Shown here: in pieces, positions 52,500 to 64,000 of the stretch
Layout of the letters: every line of letters begins with the position of its first letter
How positions within the stretch are numbered: position 1 is the first letter of the stretch
DNA from: Rebecca billardiae RCC1528
Lineage: Eukaryota; Haptophyta
Reading direction: 5' to 3'
Assembly: GCA_965240325.2 (NCBI GenBank)
Contig: OZ251225.1
Coordinates: 1-64,000, forward strand
Length of the DNA stretch: 64,000 bases
The notes under the pieces: model-generated
The model's input: the letters and a program-made list of their open reading frames with translations, nothing else
What the model was told of the DNA's origin: nothing
Databases searched by the model: none
Translations under genes and position numbers: made by a program

Positions 52500-52850
52500 G
52501 TGCCGCGAGGGCTGAATTGGAATGGAACCCTGCCGTGCCAGGATATGCCCATCGCCCTCTGTCCTCGGGCGTCGCCCGTCCCAATGAATACTGGTACGCA
52601 GTGGACACCTCCACCTGCAGGCGTACAAGCGAACGGCGGCGGGCGACGAGGGGCACTGTGATGTGCGTGCTGCATCCAGGCAGCGCGCCGGACGCGTACC
52701 TGAGCTTCCTGAGAAGCTGGGCCTTGCATCGGGCTGTGCTGTTCTCGGCGGACGCGCGTCGTGTGAGCTTCACCATAGCCAGCCCACCCTGGGTGTCGAC
52801 GACCTTGTAAACATCGCCATGCGTGCTCGTCATCGTACCGCATAACGGTT
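52500..52850 (-). pseudogene. Kinase-like N-lobe fragment, copy 2
   Basis: The minus frame reads HGDVYKVVDTQGG and MVKLTRRA, then VEVSTAYQYSLGRA, parallel to copy 1 (GDVCMVVNAQGG, VKLTRRP, VEASTAYPY). The 5' glycine loop is incomplete and the C-lobe is absent. Confidence 0.35.
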
Positions 52851-53041
52851 CAGCCTCTCCGTAAGCCGCAGATGGGACATCCATCTGCTCGACTCCTCGC
52901 TGGGGAGCCTCGGGTCGCGCGCCGAATTCACCGACTTGCGCGACCTCAGCAGCCGGCCGAGCGGCGCCCAGCCGCGCATGCTTGCCCCCTCAGCACGGCG
53001 CGGCGCGGCGTGCACTCGGGCCAACGGGTGCCGCACGACAT

Positions 53042-53485
53042 TTAGATAAAGAGCTTCTGCTCCTGCACTCGCAGGTTCCATAGCACGAGCGCGCCCAAGG
53101 CGAAGAGGAAGGCGTCGACGGGTGCGGGCAGCGCGTGTTCGTCGTGCTCCCCCGAGGAGCGCGCCGAGGGCAACGCCACGTGCGCGGCGCCGGCGACGCC
53201 GGGCAGCGTGCTCATGGTGTCGTTGAGGAATTCCGAGATTCCTCTCCCAGACGCGGCGGCGGCGGTGAGGCCGCGCCGCCCTGCTTGGAAGGAGCTCCGA
53301 CTCCCAAGAGGGCCTTCGGCTGCAAAGCTGATTCTCTTCCGATCTCCTAGCCGATCTTCGTTTAGTCTATTGGTCCGACGAAGCACAGAAAATGTTTTTT
53401 GGGGGGCCTCGGCGTGCCGATCTCGCACGTTAGTTTGGCAAGCGGTACAGAAACGCTGCGTTGCGCCGTCTCCGGACCTCTGCAA
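53042..53485 (-). CDS. Hypothetical 147-residue frame with a C-terminal hydrophobic segment
   Basis: The C-terminal third looks protein-like, with a hydrophobic stretch (PVDAFLFALGALVLWNL) just before the end (VQEQKLFI), compatible with a tail anchor. The N-terminal half is unconvincing; a Met about 57 residues from the end is an alternative start. No family is recognised. It lies inside the inverted-repeat-bracketed region. Confidence 0.3.
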   Translation of the reverse strand: MQRSGDGATQRFCTACQTNVRDRHAEAPQKTFSVLRRTNRLNEDRLGDRKRISFAAEGPLGSRSSFQAGRRGLTAAAASGRGISEFLNDTMSTLPGVAGAAHVALPSARSSGEHDEHALPAPVDAFLFALGALVLWNLRVQEQKLFI

Positions 53486-54262
53486 TCAGATCAAGGTGAA
53501 CATGTCGAGGACGCACAACACGATGGAGCGGATGCTTTTCCATCTCGTCGTCGATAAGCTCAGGCCTCTCTGTCTGGACGAGTACTTTGTGATCCTTACG
53601 CGCTCGACACTGCAAGTCGCGACGAGGGCGACTCAGAGCCCGAGACAAGCAGCAAGCGGCAGAAGGAGGCGGACGGGCAGTGGTGGACGATGGGGGGGCG
53701 AGTCTGATTTCAAGCGATACGCGCGCATGGATCTTGACCGGCGCTCGCGCGAGCTGGGCACCGGCGAGATCGAGAGCGACACGATCGTCCGCGGCGTTGT
53801 CGTGCTCACGCCCGTGCAACCGATCACGCCCGACTTTCAGCGGCGCCCCAGCACGCGGCACGAGGCGGAGGCACGCGGCAGCGGCGGCGGAGCGGCCGCG
53901 TCCGGCGGTGTACCAGCTGAGAGAAGAGCGCGGCACAAGAGTGCGGGGCCGGGTGAGCTGCCGTGAGGCGTGACATACATGGTCATGGCGTGCGTGATGC
54001 ATGAAATGGAATACAAGTTCCGTCAGAAATACCCGCGCCAATATGCATTTACCCATTTTCGGATTTCGGTCAGATTTCTGTATGTGTTACTTATGAAAAT
54101 TGAGCCTGAAACATATTGGGAGGTGGGTGTATGCTCAATGTCGCTTTGAAGTCATCAATCGGGGGTCGGGAGGGACCCGGCTATATGGTCCGCTCGAGTG
54201 ACTTCGACTCGGTTCTCAGAATGCCCGCCACTGGCAGGGGTCAACCGAATCCGGAGCCTATA

Positions 54263-54704
54263 TATATGTCACGGCGACAAAACCGTGCTCGCCAGTGGGA
54301 ACCGGTGTCACGCCCCGTTGGGTGTACCTCTCACACGGCCGATGGCGGCCCCCACGTGCGCAAGGAATGCGATTCGTGCACTCCTCGGTGACCGGTGAGT
54401 GCACGAATCCAGTTGCGGCGCTCGTCCGCCTCGTCGTTGTCGCACACGAGGTACATCCAACACCATGGGTCGGATCCCAGAACTCTCCGCGCGCTCGCCT
54501 CTGCGCGGCACTGGAGGCTTGTTCTCATCATCTTGGCCAAGACTGCAGCCTGAAAGATGCGCGAGGACGCGCGTGCACGCCTTTCCCCGAATACACGAAT
54601 ACGCGGCATGCGCGGCGCGCCTCCAGTAGTAGCTCGCCGGCATCGACACCATCGCCAGCCACGCCGCCGCGGCCGACCGCGCGCATCGTCGAGTTGCGCA
54701 GCGC
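54263..54704. other. 3' flank of the glycosyltransferase-like gene
   Basis: No separate gene is supported. Frames here are continuations or shadows of the minus-strand gene that starts at 56357. Confidence 0.5.
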
Positions 54705-55204
54705 TCACCCCGCGCCTCCGCTCGGCGGTGCGCCCTGGGCGGCGGGGGGCGCCTCCCACTCGGGCTTGGGGTAGATGCCCTGCTGCGAGCAGACGAACGC
54801 GGCGGCGGAGGGCGGCTGCATGTGCCCCGACTCGCCCATCGCGCGCCGCTTGTACACCCCCTTCCACGTCTGGAAGTGGAAGAAGGCGGCGGCGTCGTAC
54901 CGGCGGTCGGGCGTGCGCAGCCGGCGGCGCCGCCGCCACATCTTGCCGTCGAGCCAGAGCAGGTCGTCGTCCGAGCCGACGCCGCCGTTCGTCAGGTTGG
55001 CGCACACGCGCCAGCGCTCGTCCACCCAGCGCGAGCAGTTCGAGTGCAGCGCGAGCGGGAGCAGCGGGCCCACGGGCTCGTACAGCCCGCGCAGCGCGAC
55101 CGAGTGCTCGCGCTCGGCGGCGGCGGCCGCGTCGTCGTCCGCGTCCGCGTCGGGGCCGAGCGCGCACGCGCCGCGCCGCGCCGGCCGCGGGAGCGCGCCC
55201 GGCT

Positions 55205-55235
<31 letters not shown>

Positions 55236-56357
55236 GCTGCCGCCCTCCGTGCCGTGCGCGGCGGGGCAGACGCGCACCTGCCCGTCGAGCACGGCGAGCT
55301 CGCCCTCCAGCCCGAAGTCCGCGAAGAACTTGTTGGCGATCTTGACGCGGATGCCGGGCGTGCCGTACACGGCCGCCGAGTAGCAGCCCTCGGCGCTGAT
55401 GAACCGCACGCGCGGCGGCGGCTTGCCCGACTTCTGCGCCTCCTCCGACATGCGCTTGTGCGCGGCCGCCTTGAAGGTGAGCTCGCGCAGCAGCCCCGCG
55501 CCGAGGTGCTCGCACCGCGCGAAGATCGTGTTGACGTGCGGCACGTTGCGGTGCGCGGTGTACTGGCCGCGCATGTAGAGCCGCTCGTGGTCGCCAAACG
55601 ACCACGTCACCACCTCGTACTGCGTCAGCTCGGCGCGCTCGATGAACGCGGGCAGGTCGCCGGCGACGATGTCGAGGTCGGTGTACGACCAGTGCGTGTA
55701 CCCGCGCAGCCACTCGGCGAAGACGACGCCGAGCGTCGGCTTGTACTCCGTGACGATGTACTTGTACGAGCGGAACGAGTACTCGAACGCCTTCACCAGC
55801 CGCGCCGTCTCGTGCGTCACGTTCAGCGCGCGCGCGAGCGAGACGCCAAACTGGTACGCGAGCCCGCCGGGGCCCATGTCGACGAAGCGCACGTTGGGCG
55901 GCACGAGCTCGGGCGGCACGCGGCCCAGCGACGCCGAGACGTTCGCCGCCTCGTGGAAGATGAGCCAGTCGACGAGGAAGGCCGAGCGGCGCGCGGAGAC
56001 GAGGAAGTAGGGGAACCACGGCGGGAAGTGCTCGCCCAGCCACGGGACGACCATCGCCAGGCGGAACTCGGGGTGCCGCGCGGGCGGCGGCCCCAGCTCG
56101 GTGGCAGCCACGCCCAGCGGCGGCGGCTCGGCGGCCGGTGCGGCCGCGTGACCGTCGCCCAGGGGCGCGCGCGCGCGAACGAGCGGCAGCGGCAGCAGCC
56201 GCCTCCGGCGCGCCGCGCCGCCGCCGCCGCCGCCGCCGCCCGAGCTCATCGACGGCCCGTCGCTCAGCGAGACCCATGGGAACCAGATGAGCGGCGAGAG
56301 AATGAAACCGAGCGTGAAGCAGAGGAGGGCGGGCAGGGCGCCGCGCGGGGCTCGCAT
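54705..56357 (-). CDS. Type II membrane glycosyltransferase-like protein (DUF6625-like)
   Basis: An intronless 550-residue protein. A short basic N-terminus is followed by one hydrophobic helix (~8-31, LPALLCFTLGFILSPLIWFP), as in Golgi type II glycosyltransferases, then a low-complexity stem (~40-100). The luminal domain carries AMVVPWLGEHFPPWFPYFL, the KPTLGVVFAEWL stretch and a DxD motif in HWSYTDLDIVAGDLPAFI (~222-232), matching the pattern of DUF6625 glycosyltransferase-like proteins, in which DxD is expected to bind metal and nucleotide sugar. The C-terminal HFQTWKGVYKRRAMG resembles the end of that fold. Donor and acceptor are unknown. It is divergently paired with the secreted protein at 56649, with 291 bp between start codons. 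Confidence 0.75.
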
Positions 56358-56648
56358 CGAGCGCGCGAGGGCGACCCCTTAGCGCAGCGGCCCGCGGCGC
56401 GCCGCCATCGTCGCGCCTGCGAAAAGCTACTAAAAAGGAGCTTGTCCGGACGACCGGATCACGCGCGCAAGTTACGCATCCACCCTCTGCAGTCTGCACG
56501 AACGAAACCCAACGCCGCGACGGTTCAGCCAATCATCATCAAGCGCGATCGAGAGGGGGTCGCCAGCGCTCAGAAGCGTCCGCTTGATCCAGCGCGGACG
56601 CCCCCCCCCCCCCAGCAGGTGGCCCCTCACCCACCTCCTCCCGTGACG
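56358..56648. promoter_or_regulatory. Shared divergent promoter region
   Basis: These 291 bp separate the start codons of two diverging genes. An ACTAAAAAGG sequence near 56430 and a run of 13 C near 56598 are the only notable motifs. A bidirectional promoter is inferred from spacing. Confidence 0.45.
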
Positions 56649-57587
56649 ATGCTCGGCGGGGCCGTGCTGGCGCTGCTCCCGCTGGCGGCGGCGGCAGCGG
56701 CCGCGTCGGTCGGCGAGCTCGACGTCTGCCCGCTCGACCGCTGCGGCGCCGCAGCGCCCGCCGCGTGCCCGCTCGCGCCCGCGTCGGCGCGCTCGAGCGC
56801 GGGCGGCATGGCTGAGAAGGTCTTCTTCCGCAACGATGGCGCCCGCCCGGCGCGCGTGCTGCGCGTAGACGAGGCGGGCGCGGAGCACGAGCACCTGGTC
56901 CTCGCCCCCGGCGCGCGCGCCACCGTCGAGACGCACCAGGGCGCCGCGTGGCGCGCGCGGCGCGCGGACACTGGCCGTCTGCTGCTCGAGCACGTCGTCA
57001 AGCCCGTCTCCATCGGCGCGTGCTCGTGCCCGCCCGCGGCGGCGCCGGACTGCGGCCGCCCGCCGTTCCGCGGGTACCGGACGACGTGGGACCCGATCGT
57101 CTTCGCCAACGACTCGCCGCTCCCCGTGCGCCTCACGTGGTGGGACGGCGAGTGCGAGGAGGCGCTGGTGGTCGGCCCCGAGCGCTCGCTGCCGCCCTTC
57201 TCCTCGGTGCGCATGATCGCCACCTACGGGCACACCTTCCGCGCGCACCCGCTCGGCGCGCCGGAGCAGCTGCTGCGGCAGCACACGATCGGCGACGTCG
57301 TGCTCCCGCCGTGTGACGAGGAGGAGGCCGTCGCCGCGGGCGGCGCCGCTGCCGCCGACGCGCTCGCCGCCGCCGCCGCCGAGGCCGAGCGCGCCGACGC
57401 GGCCGCGAGCGAGCGCGTCGCCTCGCTGCGCGCGGACAACGACGCGCTGCGTGCCGAGATCGCGCGCGTGCTCGGCGAGCTGCGCAGCCTGAGCGCGTCG
57501 AACGCGACGCTGCCGATCGACGGGGCCGCGCCCGAGCCGGCGAGCCTCGCGCCCGCGCGCCTCGGCCTCGCCACCATCGCCAAGTGA
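56649..57587 (+). CDS. Secreted protein with two VHL-beta-like repeats and a coiled coil
   Basis: A 312-residue intronless protein. MLGGAVLALLPLAAAAAAAS is a signal peptide. Residues ~55-120 match the von Hippel-Lindau beta-domain pattern: KVFFRNDG, LVLAPGARATVETHQGAAW, RRADTGRLL. A second, more diverged repeat follows at ~150-215 (DPIVFANDSPLPVRLTWWDG, RMIATYGHTFRAH), separated by a short Cys-containing linker (CSCPPAAAPDC). The C-terminus (~230-290) is an Ala/Glu-rich heptad coiled coil. VHL-beta domains recognise hydroxyproline-containing peptides in animals; whether this one does is unknown. The frame is open far upstream over the opposite-strand gene, but only this ATG gives a signal peptide. 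Confidence 0.72.
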   Translation: MLGGAVLALLPLAAAAAAASVGELDVCPLDRCGAAAPAACPLAPASARSSAGGMAEKVFFRNDGARPARVLRVDEAGAEHEHLVLAPGARATVETHQGAAWRARRADTGRLLLEHVVKPVSIGACSCPPAAAPDCGRPPFRGYRTTWDPIVFANDSPLPVRLTWWDGECEEALVVGPERSLPPFSSVRMIATYGHTFRAHPLGAPEQLLRQHTIGDVVLPPCDEEEAVAAGGAAAADALAAAAAEAERADAAASERVASLRADNDALRAEIARVLGELRSLSASNATLPIDGAAPEPASLAPARLGLATIAK

Positions 57588-58719
57588 GCGTTTCTGTGCA
57601 GCCGCGGCCGCGCGGCCGCCCGCGGCCCCGTGCGGTCCGCGCAGCGCCAACAACATGGATCAGGGGCGGTGAGGACATGCCGAGCGTGCGAGCACGTTGG
57701 AGCGGCTGCCAGATCGAGTCGCTCGCGATTCGGCCACGGCCTCCCGCGACGCGCGCGGGCCGCAGGTCAGTGATGCGTGCGGCCCGCCTCCGCCATCAGG
57801 CATCAGGCATGGCCGAACGCACGTGTCACTGACACTGTGACTGAGTCTGACTCACTCGGCTGAGTACAGCCTGACTGAGACAGCCACCGTCACCGTGCCG
57901 TCGCGATTACAGCGCGTAATGCTCCTCTGGGTCTAGTAGCACAGTGACGAGGATGAAGTAGCAGACGCGACGGACCCGAGCCACGCGGGCTCCTGGGCCT
58001 CACCGGCCGCGGGCGCGGACACTGGCGGGACAGGCGCCGTGCCCGTTGCGGCCGTGCCCGTGCCGGCGGCCCGGCGCGGACTGCGCCCTGCACCGGCCGC
58101 GGGCGCGGACACTGGCGGGACAGGCGCCGTGCCCGTTGCGGCCGTGCCCGTGCCGGCGGCCCGGCGCGGACTGCGCCCTGCCTCCGCAGAGCCGTGCTGA
58201 TGGGGCTGTCGTCATCCGATCAGTCAGTACTCTGCGCCTAGCATACTGCCGTCGTCGTCGAGTAGGCGAGTGAGCTGCCGCTGCGCCGGCGCGTACCCCA
58301 AACTGGCCGCCGGGCGTGATCGTGCATGAGGGTCACCTCCAGCGTTGAAGCCTGCACCTGCATTCGTCATCGGCTGCACTCCGTGAGTGACTCAAGAGTC
58401 CGAGCACGCTCGACGCGGTCGACGGCGCTGCTCATGATGATGATGCCGGGAAGGTATCCGGCGGGGACGGCCATTGGCGTGGTGATGACGGGATAGCAGC
58501 CCACGGCACGGCTGCAATACGCCGACGTAGGACCATGGACAGCCGCGTACGCAATGCCGTGCGAGAGGCCCCGGCGCACCGCCCCAGACCACGCTAGCGC
58601 GGGCTGTCAATGCGACCGCCTCACCGCCAGAGCTCGAGGGACTCGCCCCGGCGCCCCTCAAGATATGAAAGGATTGCCAGCCACGCTGAGCGCATCTCAG
58701 CCGGTTGCCCACTCGTCCC
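57588..58719. other. Intergenic region containing a 90-bp tandem duplication
   Basis: No gene is supported. 58001-58090 is repeated directly at 58091-58180 without visible change, starting CACCGGCCGCGGGCGCGGAC. Confidence 0.65.
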
Positions 58720-58947
58720 CTACAACCATCCCAGCTTGTTGAGCGCAAGCATGCCAGCAAAGACGATGACGAGACCGACCAGCTGCGCGATCATCTGCTT
58801 GAACGAGTCATCCATCACCTGGCGGCGCAGCTTCTGCCGGTAAGGCGTGTCGTGCCGACTCGCGCCCTGTCCACCCGGCCGCTTCTCCTTTGCGTCGTCC
58901 GCGTCTTTCGGCGGTTCATCCGCCGGGGACGCGCCGCGGCGCCTCAT
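58720..58947 (-). CDS. Small C-terminally anchored membrane protein (75 residues)
   Basis: The frame starts at the ATG at 58945-58947 and ends with TAG at 58720-58722. The N-terminal 40 residues are charged and polar (DEPPKDADDAKEKRPGG). The C-terminus has one hydrophobic helix (MIAQLVGLVIVFAGMLALNK) ending LGWL. It resembles a tail-anchored or single-pass ER protein. The family is not recognised. It is divergent from the Nudix gene with ~129 bp between starts, which supports a real gene. The frame extends far upstream over the Nudix gene, but that part is a shadow. Confidence 0.5.
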   Translation of the reverse strand: MRRRGASPADEPPKDADDAKEKRPGGQGASRHDTPYRQKLRRQVMDDSFKQMIAQLVGLVIVFAGMLALNKLGWL

Positions 58948-59076
58948 CGCCCACGAACGCCGGCGCCACCGTTGGCCGACCGGACCTCTCGACCGTCGAA
59001 TGGACAAAAAAGATGAAGAAAAGAGAAAATCATCAGTGGGCGGTGCCCACGGGCTGGCGGCGTCTCCGACGGATCG

Positions 59077-59907
59077 ATGGCGGCCGTGACCGTCGCGGCG
59101 ATCGTGGCCGTAGCCGGCCTTGCGCGGGCGCCAGCGTCGACGCAGCGCGGAGTCTCCGTGATCGGCGCACGACCAGCGCTCACGGGCCTCCCACGCGCCC
59201 GCGTGCTCGCGTCCGACGCCGAGCGCGAGGCGGATGCGCGCTTTGCCGCGTTCGTGCGCGCGCAGAGAAAGAACCGCGAGAGCGCCGAGGCCAACCAGCT
59301 GGGCGCGGACGAGGACCCGGCGTACCCGCCGAGCGCGCGGCAGGCTGACGCGCCTCCGATGGCCGTGCCAATCGACCCGCCGGCGCAGCAGCAGCCGTCC
59401 CGCGCCGTGCGCGTGGGCGTGGCCGCGCTGGTGCGCTCGGCCGACTACCCCGGCTGCATCCTGCTCAACCGCCGCCGCGGCAAGGGGGGGAGCGAGGCGC
59501 TGGGCGCTGGCGCGTATGGGCTGCCCGGTGGGCACCTCGAGTACGGCGAGCAGTTCGCCCAGTGCGTCGCGCGCGAGCTGCGCGAAGAAGCGGGCGTCGA
59601 GGTGGACCCGGCGCGCGTGCGCTTTGGCCATGCGACCAACGCCGTCGCCGCCGAGCTGCGCACACGCGGCTCGGCGCTCGGCGACGCGGCGCTCGACGAC
59701 GGGGAGTACCACTACGTGTGCATCTTCATGACATGCGACTTGCCCGCCGGCCAGTGCCCGCGCGACCTCGAGCCCGAGCGCTCGGCTGGCTGGGAGTGGC
59801 ACCGCTGGGCGGAGATGCCAGCGCCCCTCGACGCGCGGCTCGCGCAGCTCGTCGCTGAGGCGCCTGGGGTCGGCTTCGACCCGCTCCGTGCGCATCATGA
59901 GGATTGA
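59077..59907 (+). CDS. Nudix hydrolase with N-terminal targeting sequence
   Basis: A 276-residue intronless protein. The hydrophobic N-terminus (MAAVTVAAIVAVAGLARAPA) followed by an Arg/Ser-rich stretch resembles a bipartite plastid-targeting or signal sequence; this is inferred. The Nudix domain covers ~108-260. The box GHLEYGEQFAQCVARELREE followed by AGV fits GX5EX7REUXEEXGU exactly, including the catalytic REUXEE glutamates. VGVAALVRSADYPGCILLNR and WEWHRWAEMP are typical flanking strands. Closest in pattern to the MutT/NUDT15-like group that hydrolyses modified nucleotides; substrate specificity cannot be read from the box. Confidence 0.85.
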   Translation: MAAVTVAAIVAVAGLARAPASTQRGVSVIGARPALTGLPRARVLASDAEREADARFAAFVRAQRKNRESAEANQLGADEDPAYPPSARQADAPPMAVPIDPPAQQQPSRAVRVGVAALVRSADYPGCILLNRRRGKGGSEALGAGAYGLPGGHLEYGEQFAQCVARELREEAGVEVDPARVRFGHATNAVAAELRTRGSALGDAALDDGEYHYVCIFMTCDLPAGQCPRDLEPERSAGWEWHRWAEMPAPLDARLAQLVAEAPGVGFDPLRAHHED

Positions 59908-62452
<2,545 letters not shown>

Positions 62453-62982
62453 TGGCTCAGGCAAGCGCAGCACTCACAGGCCTGACGACAAGGTTGTCAA
62501 CCACAACGGAGGCTGCAGGGGCGGATGGCGGGTTTCGCAACGAGCACAAGCAAAGAACGCAGAGGAGATGGCGGGACCTCGGGCTTTGCAGATGCGCAGG
62601 CCGAAGCAGGGGCTGCCGAGAGATGAGCAGCTCGGCCCGAAAGGTCGTGTAACCGATGATCGAGCGAGCTCTGCTAGGTGGGCTGCTTGATATGAACTTT
62701 GGTAAGTTGCCACGCCGACTTAAGATGACCTTGTATATGATCTCGAGCGCCGGATAGTGGAGAGGAGCGGGTACTTACAGAGGAGCCAGTGTGGTTGGCC
62801 GATATGAAAGGACCAGCGCCCGCCATGATGATGATAAAGGATAGCTCCGTGGCCGATGAGCTCCGGAAATCGACTGCAACTACCTGCAGGACCTAGAAGA
62901 CGATGGCGGCCCTTGTCCACCAGCTGTGCGTTGCCTTTCCAGCCTCCCGACACACTCGGTTATAACTCCGTTATAACGCCAC
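62453..62982. other. Spacer between the 265-bp repeats
   Basis: The frame from copy 1 continues to 62690 with less protein-like sequence. No independent gene is seen. Confidence 0.5.
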
Positions 62983-63247
62983 GTGTCCTCCTGCATGAAG
63001 AGCGACGCGACGCCATTGAGTATGGACGAACATCACCCACAGTCTGCGTGATGTGCATGCGAGGGCAGGTATTGCAGCATATATGCGAGCATGCAGCAAA
63101 TGCCGATACACACCATGCCGAAATGGTGATGTATAAATATATACTTGCGCGTGGTGGGGATTTGTCCCTGGCTGAACGGGAAGAGCGACTGAGCCGACGG
63201 TGCCAAAGCTGCGCGCAGACTGCGCCAGCGTGTGGCAGCAAGGTCCC
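62983..63247 (+). repeat. 265-bp direct repeat, copy 2
   Basis: Same sequence as copy 1 at an offset of 795. Here it is preceded by unique AT-rich DNA rather than the TG microsatellite, which defines the left edge of the duplicated unit. Confidence 0.85.
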
Positions 63248-63454
63248 GTTTGTGAGCAGGAGAGATCCCGTTGAGGATGAGGGCGCTGCTGAGAGATGAT
63301 GGAGGCGGATGACACGGAGCAGGCCAGAGGTCTGTAGCGCAAGGTGGCACGTCCTCGTTTTTTTTGGGGTTTTTTTTTTTGAGGTTGCGTGCGTGCGCGC
63401 GCGTTGGGTAAGCGAGTTCGGGGGTGGGTGCGTGGGGACCTCCGGACCTACAAA

Positions 63455-63770
63455 GGTCTGGCCCGCAAGGGCTGTGCCTACAAAGGCTGTGCCTACAAAG
63501 GTCACTGGTGTGCCTACAAAGGTCACGGATGTGCCTACAAAGGCTGTGCCTACAAAGGTCACTGGTGTGCCTACAAAGGTCACTGGTGTGGCCTACAAAG
63601 GTCACGGGTGTGCCTACAAAGGCTGTGCCTACAAAGGTCACTGGTGTGCCTACAAAGGCTGTGCCTACAAAGGTCACTGGTGTGCCTACAAAGGCTGTGC
63701 CTACAAAGGTCACTGGTATGCCTGCAAAGGCTGTGCCCACAAAGGCTGGTGGCCTACAAAGGCTTGGCCG
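63455..63770. repeat. Minisatellite of TGTGCCTACAAAGG units
   Basis: Alternating 15-bp (TGTGCCTACAAAGGC) and 21-bp (TGTGCCTACAAAGGTCACTGG) units, with late variants (TGCCTGCAAAGG, TGCCCACAAAGG). Frames on both strands stay open because both unit lengths are multiples of three. Confidence 0.93.
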
Positions 63771-64000
63771 AAGCGTAGAGACGATGTTGCTGCAACTTGA
63801 GCGAGAGATGTGCGCCGCGTCGCCAGAGCGCGCCTCCCAGCGGAGCCGGCAACGCGTGCGCCGGTGCGAGGGCCGGATCCGGCTGCGAGCGCGACTGCAG
63901 CGCGAGCGCGACGGGCGGCGGCCGCCGCCAAACTGCGCCGCGCGACTGGCGAGCAGTCGATGCAGCGGCGTCCGTGTCTCAGCGACAAGCGCCCACCGCG

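Larger units (their letters stand above)
49764..54262. mobile_element. Region bracketed by 33-bp inverted repeats, candidate 4.5-kb DNA transposon
   Basis: 49764-49796 (TATAGGCTCCGG, then C, then TTCGGTTGACCCCTGCCAGT) matches the reverse complement of 54230-54262 with one mismatch. Each terminus can be read as a TA target duplication next to TAGGCTCC. The interior holds degraded coding fragments but no identifiable transposase, so this is either a non-autonomous or decayed element or two independent copies of a short inverted-repeat family. Confidence 0.45.

Noticed and set aside
54822-56648. Upstream part of a 921-codon plus frame ending at 57587
   Set aside because: This part is antisense to the glycosyltransferase-like gene. 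The genuine gene begins at the signal-peptide Met at 56649.
58948-59898. Upstream part of a 392-codon minus frame
   Set aside because: It is antisense to the Nudix gene; only the last 75 codons look real.

Overview
This window reads as the left end of a eukaryotic chromosome from a GC-rich unicellular alga. A haptophyte of the Prymnesium/Emiliania kind is my best inference. The grounds are a TTAGGG-type telomere, very high third-position GC, short GT-AG introns made largely of CG-alternating sequence, extensin-like Ser-Pro repeats and TIR-like algal receptor proteins. The species cannot be fixed from the sequence alone.

Layout. 1-2098 is the telomere (C-rich strand). It abuts a 5'-truncated copia LTR (to 2716). 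2717-7816 is a subtelomere built from duplicated blocks: a short-period AT-rich array, an 18-bp degenerate telomere-like array in reversed orientation, and a ~153-bp hairpin module in three copies. It also holds a trapped coding fragment, a 503-bp solo-LTR-like insertion and a short interstitial telomere. 7817-8994 is a ~195-bp satellite. 10.9-17.0 kb holds a 10-exon gene for an IPT domain, a PnrA/BMP-type binding domain, one membrane helix and a TIR-like domain. 17.8-32.1 kb is one 14.3-kb uninterrupted reading frame for a surface protein of ~4750 residues: FG-GAP propeller, ~2200-residue Ser-Pro rod, REJ/GPS segment and C-terminal helices. 32989-40359 is a structurally complete Ty1/copia element with matching LTRs and a 5-bp target duplication. 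41.2-42.7 kb is an MFS transporter (minus). 43.7-47.3 kb is a 4-exon gene for a nucleoside-hydrolase-like domain, six helices and a TIR domain with its WCxxE glutamate. 47.3-54.4 kb is decayed accessory DNA, partly bracketed by 33-bp inverted repeats. 54.7-57.6 kb is a divergent pair: a type II Golgi glycosyltransferase-like protein and a secreted protein with two VHL-beta-like repeats. 58.7-59.9 kb is a second divergent pair: a small tail-anchored-like protein and a Nudix hydrolase. From 59.9 kb to the end is non-coding or repetitive sequence with microsatellites and a recent 265-bp duplication.

How the genes may fit together (inference). Two separate TIR-ending membrane proteins carry nucleoside-linked sensor or enzyme domains: a PnrA-like nucleoside-binding ectodomain and a nucleoside hydrolase fold. 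This suggests algal signalling that couples nucleoside recognition or breakdown to TIR chemistry, and I regard it as the most novel content of the window. The giant REJ/GPS protein, the glycosyltransferase and the secreted VHL-like protein suggest cell-surface or hydroxyproline-rich glycoprotein biology.
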